Source of the DNA: Bacteroidota bacterium
GTDB taxonomy: Bacteria > Bacteroidota > Bacteroidia > Chitinophagales > Saprospiraceae
DNA: 62,753 bases
Direction: 5' to 3'
Assembly (NCBI GenBank): GCA_018222965.1
Contig: JAAEZH010000032.1
Span: 1-62,753, forward strand
Shown here: positions 55,960 through 62,753 of the stretch, in pieces
Position numbering within the stretch: position 1 is the stretch's first letter
How the letters are laid out: every line of letters starts with the position of its first letter
Program-made: the position numbers and the translations under genes
The notes under the pieces: generated by a model
Database searches by the model: none
Told to the model about the DNA's origin: nothing
The model's input: the letters and a program-made list of their open reading frames with translations, nothing else

Positions 55960-56460
55960 TTAAGAATTGCTTTCAGCCATTTTCTTCCGGGCAGCTTCCC
56001 GGCGACGCTTCCGAAAGTACTTCGGATGGACGATCAACAGCCCAAAACTCTCTCCGTCTTCCTTGGTTTGTTTGGCATGATGCGCCCCATGCGCCCGGAG
56101 AATCGCTTTAGAATAGGTGCTGTCCAACTGATCAAACCACTTAAATCGGCGGTGAATGTATACGTCGTGAATTAGGAAATAAACCAATCCGTAAATGGAA
56201 ATTCCAACCCCGACAAAAAAGAGCCAAAATTGAGGCGTCGCAGATCCAATGATGTATGATAGGGCACTTGGAATGGCAAATACCAGAAAAAAACGATCGT
56301 TCTTCTCAAAAAAGCCATCCTTGTGATGGTGCGGACGGTGATGATCTTCATGCCAGTTCCACAAAACACCATGCATGATGTACTTATGGGCAAACCAGGC
56401 CACAAACTCCATAAAGAGGAATGTAGCAATGACAATTAAAGCATAAATCCAGGCACTCAT
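55960..56460 (-). CDS. crtZ: beta-carotene hydroxylase (CrtZ type)
   Basis: 166 residues from the ATG at 56460. A longer frame upstream overlaps the next gene in another frame and is not coding. It is an integral-membrane di-iron hydroxylase with about four membrane segments. All His clusters of the family are present: HKYIMH (25-30), HEDHH (37-41), HDVYIH (98-103) and HGAHH (124-128). It adds 3-hydroxyl groups to beta rings of carotenoids. It follows cruF by 17 bp, so the two are in one operon with the desaturase. Confidence 0.92.
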   Translation of the reverse strand: MSAWIYALIVIATFLFMEFVAWFAHKYIMHGVLWNWHEDHHRPHHHKDGFFEKNDRFFLVFAIPSALSYIIGSATPQFWLFFVGVGISIYGLVYFLIHDVYIHRRFKWFDQLDSTYSKAILRAHGAHHAKQTKEDGESFGLLIVHPKYFRKRRREAARKKMAESNS

Positions 56461-56477
56461 TTTTAACTTTTTATAGC

Positions 56478-57131
56478 TCAGGCCGTTAGACCCAGAATAG
56501 AAAAGAATGCAATTTGCAATATAAACAGGATCATTGCAACAATGTTCCGGCTTTCGCCGAAAAAACGGGCAAAGACCAATTGCAAAGGCAGGGCCACTAA
56601 AAACCAGCCTATATAGTTTTGAAGCGGTGGAATACTGTCTCCCCAGGACCAAAAGCCGTAAGCAATTGCAACCGGTTCGATCAATATATCCAAACCTACC
56701 AGTAGCAAGGCCGCTCCAAGCCCCCGAAAAAACCAGTGCATTTTGGGCGCAATATGATTTAGGCAAATTCCACCGGCATAAGCCAACATCATCCAGTTGA
56801 CTCCAATCATCAGTGGCGTGCCATTGACCTTTGGCCCCAGCACCACTCCATAAGCATAATCCCCGAAGATCATTCCGGTTTGGACACCGATCATCTCCGC
56901 AAAAAAGCCCCAACACCAGGTTCCTGCCAAAAATACGACAAATCCGGTCGACCATTCCTTGTGATTCCAGAGTATCAATATCAGGGATATCAACAGGTTT
57001 ACCGGAGTCAGGAGAATGAAGTCAGGATGCAGATTGGTGAGTAGAGACACCACTCCAACAAAATAGAGTATGATTAAAATACCGGAAAACGTTTTTGGCC
57101 GATTCTCCGAACGGAATAGTTTAACCTCCAT
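56478..57131 (-). CDS. CruF-like carotenoid biosynthesis membrane protein
   Basis: 217 residues with about seven membrane segments. Key patterns are EMIGVQTGMIFGDYAYG, GPKVNGTPLMIGVNWMMLAYAGG and DILIEPVAIAYGFWSWGDSIPPLQNYIGWF, which match the CruF (DUF422) family. Characterised cyanobacterial and flavobacterial members hydrate the psi end at C-1',2' in the path to myxol and saproxanthin. Its start overlaps the 3' end of the desaturase gene by 11 bp and crtZ follows 17 bp later. Confidence 0.85.
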   Translation of the reverse strand: MEVKLFRSENRPKTFSGILIILYFVGVVSLLTNLHPDFILLTPVNLLISLILILWNHKEWSTGFVVFLAGTWCWGFFAEMIGVQTGMIFGDYAYGVVLGPKVNGTPLMIGVNWMMLAYAGGICLNHIAPKMHWFFRGLGAALLLVGLDILIEPVAIAYGFWSWGDSIPPLQNYIGWFLVALPLQLVFARFFGESRNIVAMILFILQIAFFSILGLTA

Positions 57132-58608
57132 GCGTCCTTTTTATTTCCTGCTCAACAATTTTCGCGGAAAGCAAACAAAGGGGGATGCCTCCGCCCGGGT
57201 GTACACTTCCCCCACAAAAATACAGATCATCTATTCGGCGACTGAAATTCGGATGCCGTAAAAAAGCAGCCATCTGGCTGTTGGAAGCCGTACCATACAA
57301 TGCCCCCAAATGAGAGGATGTTTTGCGCTGAATACTCCGGGGCTCGAGAAGGTCTTCTACTTCTATCAGGGGCTCAATATCTGTGCCCAGCATGCGGCTG
57401 AGCTTCTTCAACACCCGATTCCGCGTCTGGGCTATGAGTTTGTCCCAATCCTGTCCGCTGTCGTAGGGTACATTTACCATCGTAAACCAATTCTCCCCGT
57501 GAGCAGGCGCATCCTCCGGAGCATATTTGGAGCCGATATTGATGTACACGGTCGGATCTTCATAGATCTTTCCCTGCCTCAAATGCTCAAACTCTGCCTG
57601 ATAATCTTCGCTGAAAAAAATGTTGTGGAGGTCCAGCTCCGAAAACTGTTTCCCAATTCCCCAATAAAAGATTAGGGCCGAAGTCGACTTTTCCTGCCGA
57701 AGCATGCGCTCGGGCGCTTTTTGATCAGCCAACAGGTTTCGGTAAGTGAAAAAGACATCCATATTACTGACTACCAGATCAAAGGCTTTTTCTTTTCCGT
57801 TTACCAGCAAACCCCGGGCCCGGCCGTCTTTAACCAGGATTTTTTCCACCGGACTGTCGAAGTGATATCGGACCCCCTTTTCCTTACCCAGTTTATATAT
57901 GTGGTCGGTGATCGCAAACATTCCTCCCTCTGGAAAATAAGTGCCAATGCCATGCTCAAAATGCGGAATCATATTGAGCAAGGCCGTAGCCCGGTAAGGA
58001 TCTGAACCGTTGTAGGTCGCAAAACGATTAAACAACTGCACCAGTTTGGGATGCTTCAGGCGCTTCCGATTGTCCTGATGCATGCTCCTGAAAATGTTCA
58101 GCCTGGGAAGTTGAAGTAAAGCTTTTGCTACCGATGAGGTAGTCCAGGTATTCAGATGGTGCAGGGATTTATGCAGAAAGGTATCTCCGGTAAGCTGGTA
58201 CTTGCGGGCACTGTCTTCCAGCTTTTGAAGGACCACACTGCCGGGCACTTTCAACTTTTCCTCTACTTCGCGGGCAAATGCATCCGGAGATGCGGCCGCG
58301 TCAATTCTGGTGCCGTCTTCCCAGAAATAATGGCAAACGGTATCCATCTTTTGATAGGGGAGAGGCGGAATATTTGTCGGCCTGGCCAATTGGTAAAGCT
58401 CATCGACATACTGGGGCATGGTGAAAAGCGAAGGACCGGCATCAAAACGATATTCGCCCAGCCGAAACTCCGACAGTTTGCCTCCGGGATAAGAGTTTGC
58501 TTCAAATACATCCACCTCAAATCCGGCTTTCGCCGAAAGGCGCAAAGCAGTAGCAAGCCCACCAATCCCGGCACCAATTATTCCAACCTTTAATTTGTCT
58601 TTTGCCAT
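57121..58608 (-). CDS. phytoene-desaturase-family FAD enzyme, likely carotenoid 3,4-desaturase (CrtD-like)
   Basis: 495 residues. The N-terminal FAD motif is GIIGAGIGGLATALRL (G12-x-G14-x-x-G17), then EANSYPGGK and FDAGPSLFTMP. The C-terminal FAD motif is DDLYFCGGSVHPGGGIPLCL. It belongs to the CrtI/CrtD/CrtO family. Its tight coupling to cruF (11-bp overlap) and crtZ suggests it is the 1-hydroxycarotenoid 3,4-desaturase CrtD of myxol or saproxanthin synthesis, rather than CrtI. By sequence alone CrtI cannot be excluded. A GGCTTTCGCCGAAAGGCG repeat encodes RLSAKAGF right after the FAD motif. Confidence 0.85.
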   Translation of the reverse strand: MAKDKLKVGIIGAGIGGLATALRLSAKAGFEVDVFEANSYPGGKLSEFRLGEYRFDAGPSLFTMPQYVDELYQLARPTNIPPLPYQKMDTVCHYFWEDGTRIDAAASPDAFAREVEEKLKVPGSVVLQKLEDSARKYQLTGDTFLHKSLHHLNTWTTSSVAKALLQLPRLNIFRSMHQDNRKRLKHPKLVQLFNRFATYNGSDPYRATALLNMIPHFEHGIGTYFPEGGMFAITDHIYKLGKEKGVRYHFDSPVEKILVKDGRARGLLVNGKEKAFDLVVSNMDVFFTYRNLLADQKAPERMLRQEKSTSALIFYWGIGKQFSELDLHNIFFSEDYQAEFEHLRQGKIYEDPTVYINIGSKYAPEDAPAHGENWFTMVNVPYDSGQDWDKLIAQTRNRVLKKLSRMLGTDIEPLIEVEDLLEPRSIQRKTSSHLGALYGTASNSQMAAFLRHPNFSRRIDDLYFCGGSVHPGGGIPLCLLSAKIVEQEIKRTHGG

Positions 58609-58684
58609 TTGTTTAAAATACAGATGCTTCTAACAAGCGGAGGTAAAAAGGGTTTAAATCAAAGATTTGTTTTCGGAGGCCGAA

Positions 58685-61600
58685 TCAATTTATTGTCGGC
58701 AAATCAATCCTAAAACAAGTCCCCTTTCCTTCTTCTGTTTCAAAGTTGATATTCCCCCCGAAAGAAAGAATAATGTTTTTGGAGAAGGCGAGCCCCAGTC
58801 CGCTGCCGGTAGACTTGGTCGTAAACTTTGGCATAAAAACCTTGGTTCGAATTTCCTCCGGTATGCCTTTGCCGTTGTCGCAAATGGAAATCCGCAGGCC
58901 TTTGGGTTCAGCTGCTTCCAACCGGGTCGTTATTAATCCTTCCTGATCTTCCGGAATTGCCTGAATGGCATTTTTATAGAGATTGTTAAATACCCCCAGC
59001 ATCTGCTTTTTATCGGCCATTACCAGAAATGCCTCTTCCGGAATTTCCAGTTCAAATTTTATGTTTTTCCTTTCATTTTCAAAGAGGGTGTAGGAGGAAC
59101 GCAACAGCTCTCCCACATGAACTTCCTGAAAGTCGGCTTTAGGCATTCGCGCAAAGCTGGAAAAAGCATTGGCAATACCCGACAGATTTTCCATCTGATC
59201 GATCAGGGTAGAAGTGCGCTGTTTCAAATATCGAAGGGCATCTTCCGGACGATCTTTCATCAGTCGCTCCAATTGCTGGATGGTCAGATACATCGGAGTA
59301 ATCGGGTTTTTTATTTCGTGCGCCACCTGCCGGGCCATCTCCCTCCAGGTGCTTTCCCGCTCTGTCTGCGCCAGTTTTCGGGTAGCTTCTTCCAGTTTTT
59401 CGATCATGAGATTGTATTCTGAAATCAGTACCCCCAATTCATCCTCCGATTGATAGGGAATAGGTTCGTTTTTTCCCAGATTTACCTGTCCCAAACTACT
59501 CCTCAATAATCCCATCGGACGCGTAATTGTACTGGAAACATATAAGGCCAGCGCTGCCGCAACAAGCAGGGCAAAAACATATACGATAAGTAACCTGGAT
59601 ATGAGCCGGAAAATTTTTTCTGTATTGATTTCAGAAATGTCGCTCAGCGGAAAACCAAAAATGCTTTGTACCGCATTCTCCGAATCCATGGAAGCCCGAT
59701 ATACGACTTTGCTTTGGTTGAAAGCTATGTTCTCGACATGTTCCAGATATTGCTTATCGCTTCGCTTTAAAATTTGCTGATATCCCCAGGGAATGTATTG
59801 CGGGATCATGCCGGTACCAGACAGGAACCCGTCAGAAGTTTTTAGAAGTTGCCCGCCGGCATCGTAAATTCTTATTTCCTGCCGGTAAGCTTTGGCAAGT
59901 CGATTGACCTGTGTGGCCGAAGGTGCTTCATTTTGATTGGTGGAAAGGAGTTGGTCAAATACAGAATCCAGTCGCTCCTGCCGTTCCAGTGTCAGCTCTG
60001 CATTGGCTTCCTGCTGGAAATACTTGATCGTAACCCAACCGGAAAAAGTCAGGGTGAAAACGATTAATGCCAGGATGGTACTGTGCATGCGTCCGCCTAT
60101 GGAAGATCTAAAAGACAGATTTACTTTCATGTCTCCGGGCAGCAACGGAATATACTGATCGGCCAGAAATAGCACGGGAAAAAAGACCAGTAGAAACATG
60201 ACCAGGAAGGCTGCCAGGGATATCATGTTGTCTGCACTAAATCCTTTGAGTCGCATCAATACCACATAGGCATTATCATACTCAAAACGATCATAATTTT
60301 CGAGATCCGGAGCACCGTATATTCGACCGTAATGCTGGTCGGAAGCGGCGACATATCTGCCTTCATCCGACAGGAGGTTTAGGCTGCCCGGGAACGGACT
60401 GGATTTGGAAAGCTTTACCGCTTTTCCTTTGTGGTAAACGGAGTAGTCGTATCGATCCAGCAACTCCAACCCTCGCCAGGAAGGCACATCGAAGGACCCA
60501 AAACGCCAGGATTGCATGGGAATCTCCCGTTGTTTGATTTTCAGGGTGTATCCCGGAGAAGGCCCGGATGTATACTCCAGCCCATTTGTTGTCGCTAAAT
60601 CCTGACTAATAACATCTCTGGTAGAATCAGGGACAAAATCATACTCGTAATAAGCCGACAAATAGGGGTGTTCATTCCAGGAAACCCGCCAGGATGATTC
60701 CAGTCGCCGGAATTGCGAAGTGTCTCCTGCTGTTTCAGGTAGCTGCGTATAAATATCCTCTACAAGTGATACTAATAATGGATCTTTTTGCAGTGCCAGT
60801 TGTGCCGCAATTTGTTCTTGCCGGGTTCCTGGTTCTTCATTTTGAAATCCATAAATGAGAGAGGATAAAAGGGCACTGATTATGATAATCGTAAAAAGTG
60901 CCTGAGAAAAACCCCAGTTTTGATTTTCTGCCAACAAATCAATGGCGACTGTAATCCCAAAGGCTGAAACAGCAAAAAGCATTACCGACATCTTGGACCC
61001 GATCAGCAAAAAACAGATGCTCACAATGATTGTGGCAATCAGCACAGCCAGCATTCTTTTTGACTGGTTGGGCTCCAGTTTTATGACAATACTCAGCCAG
61101 CGCAGGGCCCATATCAGGATCAGGCTAAAAAGAAGCAATAACACGCCAATGGAAATCCAGGCTGCCGGCTGAATGGAAAAGAAAGTCTGATAGTAAAAGT
61201 CAATACCGGATTTTGGGACCAGGTATTCGGTGAGTTTTAGCAAGCCAAAAAGCCCAAATACCAGCCCTGAATAGATGCTAATAGCAAACATCCGACCTTT
61301 GGCCGGAAAAGGTATTTCTTTCCAAAAGGTTAAGCCGCTCAGACTCATGATCACCAAAAGGAGGCTGCTGGAAACGAGCTGACTCAATAAACGGGCGATG
61401 TTTTCCGAGGGAGCAAAAGGGGCTGTTTGTATCAGGCTTTCGCCGAAAGGCTTTATACACAGAAATAATAATACCAGTAAAACCAGATCGAGTAAAAACC
61501 GCCACCCTGACTGCAAATTGGCATGTAGCTTTTGGGCACTTCTGTAAGCGGTGGAAGCAAAGAATATGACCAGGAGAATGAAACCCGTAAATAAGGCATA

Positions 61601-62188
61601 CCACCAATTATTGTGGCGCAACTCCGAAAGGAGGTTCAGGGTGCCCAGCGGTTTTCCGTCAGGGCTTAAAATGGTATGGGTTTCTGCAGCTGGCAGCAGG
61701 TCATAGATAAATAGCTTATTCCCACCAGCTTCAGGCGGAACTCGCCAAATGGTTTCTCCATGTACATCAACCGAAGAAACCAACAGGGCAATCATGCCAT
61801 AGGTTTTTCCGGCTCCCTGGGCCTTGGGCTTCCAGCACAGGTACTTTCCAACAGGAGCTTCAAACAAAGCACTTTTTCCGGCCTGCTCATCGAGTAATTG
61901 TCGCAGGTTTTCAGGCGGAAACACCTGATTGGTGAGCCAAAATTCGGCCTTCTCGTCTTTATATTGGATAAGATTACCCGGAAAATCAGCCGCTTCCCTG
62001 GAAATGTTTTCCAGTGGAATCTCGGCGGCCAGTTTCTCCAGCCGTTCGTGCTGTTCTTTGAGATAGTCGTTTAGCTTTTCGGCGTCGGCAGCAGCCCTGT
62101 CAGGCAAAAAATGTACCGGATCGACAAACAAAAAAAGCCCTGCCAGAAGCAGAAGCAACAAATTGCCGATTATCGGTAGTTTTCTCAT
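58685..62188 (-). CDS. large multi-pass NtrY-like sensor histidine kinase
   Basis: 1167 residues. There is one membrane segment at the start, a short periplasmic region (about 25-190), then about eight segments up to residue 450. A second extracytoplasmic region (about 455-660) and two more segments follow. A third extracytoplasmic region precedes the last segment (about 870-890), HAMP-like linker (TRPMGLLRSSLGQV) and kinase. Catalytic motifs are H957 in RQVAHEIKNP, N1073 in YKNAIQA, D1104 in ICDNGKG and GSGLGLA at 1128-1134. Its response regulator is not in the window. The gene is preceded by a long repeat-rich spacer. Confidence 0.9.
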   Translation of the reverse strand: MRKLPIIGNLLLLLLAGLFLFVDPVHFLPDRAAADAEKLNDYLKEQHERLEKLAAEIPLENISREAADFPGNLIQYKDEKAEFWLTNQVFPPENLRQLLDEQAGKSALFEAPVGKYLCWKPKAQGAGKTYGMIALLVSSVDVHGETIWRVPPEAGGNKLFIYDLLPAAETHTILSPDGKPLGTLNLLSELRHNNWWYALFTGFILLVIFFASTAYRSAQKLHANLQSGWRFLLDLVLLVLLFLCIKPFGESLIQTAPFAPSENIARLLSQLVSSSLLLVIMSLSGLTFWKEIPFPAKGRMFAISIYSGLVFGLFGLLKLTEYLVPKSGIDFYYQTFFSIQPAAWISIGVLLLLFSLILIWALRWLSIVIKLEPNQSKRMLAVLIATIIVSICFLLIGSKMSVMLFAVSAFGITVAIDLLAENQNWGFSQALFTIIIISALLSSLIYGFQNEEPGTRQEQIAAQLALQKDPLLVSLVEDIYTQLPETAGDTSQFRRLESSWRVSWNEHPYLSAYYEYDFVPDSTRDVISQDLATTNGLEYTSGPSPGYTLKIKQREIPMQSWRFGSFDVPSWRGLELLDRYDYSVYHKGKAVKLSKSSPFPGSLNLLSDEGRYVAASDQHYGRIYGAPDLENYDRFEYDNAYVVLMRLKGFSADNMISLAAFLVMFLLVFFPVLFLADQYIPLLPGDMKVNLSFRSSIGGRMHSTILALIVFTLTFSGWVTIKYFQQEANAELTLERQERLDSVFDQLLSTNQNEAPSATQVNRLAKAYRQEIRIYDAGGQLLKTSDGFLSGTGMIPQYIPWGYQQILKRSDKQYLEHVENIAFNQSKVVYRASMDSENAVQSIFGFPLSDISEINTEKIFRLISRLLIVYVFALLVAAALALYVSSTITRPMGLLRSSLGQVNLGKNEPIPYQSEDELGVLISEYNLMIEKLEEATRKLAQTERESTWREMARQVAHEIKNPITPMYLTIQQLERLMKDRPEDALRYLKQRTSTLIDQMENLSGIANAFSSFARMPKADFQEVHVGELLRSSYTLFENERKNIKFELEIPEEAFLVMADKKQMLGVFNNLYKNAIQAIPEDQEGLITTRLEAAEPKGLRISICDNGKGIPEEIRTKVFMPKFTTKSTGSGLGLAFSKNIILSFGGNINFETEEGKGTCFRIDLPTIN

Positions 62189-62292
62189 CGCAATAAATGT
62201 ATGGAATTTTTATGGTTGGATGGTTGGATGGTTAGTTTGTTAGCTGGTTGGTACGTTCAAATTTCGCTCACTGATACACTTTCAAAATTCCC

Positions 62293-62468
62293 AATTAAAA
62301 ATTAAAAACTAAGACCTAAAAATTCTACATGTACTGGCACCCCTCTTAGGGTCAAAACATAAACTACGAAATGGTTTGGCTCCGCTGGAGCCATTAACCA
62401 CATATACAGTAATGCCTCCAGAGGAGGCACCCCTATGTAACAAAAAATATCGGATTTCCTTAAAGCGC
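62293..62468. repeat. long intergenic direct repeat, copy 1
   Basis: Begins AATTAAAAATTAAAAACTAA and contains two small palindromes, GGCTCCGCTGGAGCC and TGCCTCCAGAGGAGGCA, then ATGTAACAAAAAATATCGG. The second copy starts 236 bases later. A GGAGGTGCGGCACCTGG palindrome-like piece follows it. Confidence 0.85.
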
Positions 62469-62528
62469 CGGAGGTGCGGCACCTGGTTTTGTCCCTAAGT
62501 TTATGTGACACTACAATTCTACATTCCT

Positions 62529-62753
62529 AATTAAAAATTAAAAACTAAGACCTAAAAATTCTACATGAACTGGCCCCCATCTTAGGGTCAAAACATAAAC
62601 TACGAAATGGTGTCGCTCCGCTGGAGCTTACTATCAAAATTGCAAAAAAATCTACAAAGGTTTGGCTCCGCTGGAGCCATTAACCGCATTTACAGTAAGC
62701 CTCCAGAGGAGGCACCCCTATGTAACAAAAAATATCGGATTTCCTTAAAGCGC
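62529..62753. repeat. long intergenic direct repeat, copy 2 (runs to the window edge)
   Basis: Nearly the same order of words as copy 1, but with about 50 extra bases after the first CGCTCCGCTGGAGC, so that the GCTCCGCTGGAGC palindrome occurs twice. It runs past the window end, so more copies may follow. Confidence 0.85.

Larger units (their letters stand above)
62189..62753. other. repeat-rich intergenic region at the window end
   Basis: No gene up to the window edge. It begins with short GGTTGGATGG repeats (62213-62250), then holds the two long direct repeats described separately. A short minus-strand ORF (62302-62511) lies wholly inside the first repeat copy and is not accepted. Confidence 0.6.

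Noticed and set aside
56461-56955. Upstream extension of crtZ to 331 residues
   Set aside because: The extra part is out of frame over cruF, Cys- and Arg-rich and without hydrophobic periodicity. The CrtZ family starts at MSAWIYAL (56460).
62302-62511. 69-codon minus-strand ORF at the window end
   Set aside because: It is contained in an intergenic direct repeat, and the second copy does not preserve the frame.

Overview
The window looks like a chromosomal segment of a Bacteroidota bacterium, probably of the Saprospiria (Saprospiraceae/Lewinella-like). The pointers are a type IX secretion (T9SS) type-B sorting domain (4261-6543), a bacteroidete-type promoter (TTTG-N20-TAnnTTTG) ahead of rpsL, few Shine-Dalgarno sites, a YpdA-type reductase, and a carotenoid set (CrtD/CruF/CrtZ) of the kind that makes saproxanthin or myxol. 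No rRNA, tRNA, CRISPR array or transposase gene was seen.

Region 1 (1-22 kb) is mixed housekeeping and exported proteins: a zinc-ribbon protein and a coiled-coil membrane protein, a thiolase/FadJ-like beta-oxidation pair, a large T9SS cargo adhesin, an S9 peptidase interrupted by an in-frame TGA, a four-repeat exported protein, a lipoprotein, a membrane-anchored papain-like protein, YpdA, a two-receiver pseudokinase-like regulator, a polyprenyl synthetase, a GNAT acetyltransferase, an M28-PDZ peptidase and an acyl-ACP thioesterase.

Region 2 (22.0-41.9 kb) is an uninterrupted str-S10-spc-alpha ribosomal superoperon: rpsL, rpsG, fusA, rpsJ, rplC, rplD, rplW, rplB, rpsS, rplV, rpsC, rplP, rpmC, rpsQ, rplN, rplX, rplE, rpsN, rpsH, rplF, rplR, rpsE, rpmD, rplO, secY, map, infA, rpmJ, rpsM, rpsK, rpsD, rpoA, rplQ. 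It starts at a clear promoter and ends at a strong bidirectional terminator. tuf and adk are absent. Several intergenic spacers hold strong hairpins that may attenuate, process or autoregulate the transcript.

Region 3 (41.9-49.0 kb) lies between rplQ and carA, which are usually neighbours in this phylum as far as I recall. It holds a long all-helical protein on the minus strand and a plus-strand run of five unrecognised exported proteins: a PKD protein, a protein with an Asp/Gly linker, and two paralogous helical proteins around a small exported protein. This is the best candidate in the window for an undescribed system.

Region 4 (49.0-52.9 kb) carries carA, eno, a DivIC/FtsB-like gene and sucD, closed by a terminator. 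Region 5 (52.9-62.8 kb) is all minus strand: a DUF5995-like protein, a lipoprotein, an NTR/TIMP-like protein, a tail-anchored protein, crtZ-cruF-crtD, and a 1167-residue multi-pass NtrY-like histidine kinase. Three copies of a dispersed palindrome (core GTCAGGTCGCCGACC) punctuate the first 2.4 kb of this region, and a 236-bp-spaced intergenic direct repeat fills the end of the window.

A small near-palindrome, GGCTTTCGCCGAAAGCC, recurs about 15 times as the exact core TTCGCCGAA, in genes and between them, in several reading frames. All calls were made by reading the sequence and translations; no database search was run.
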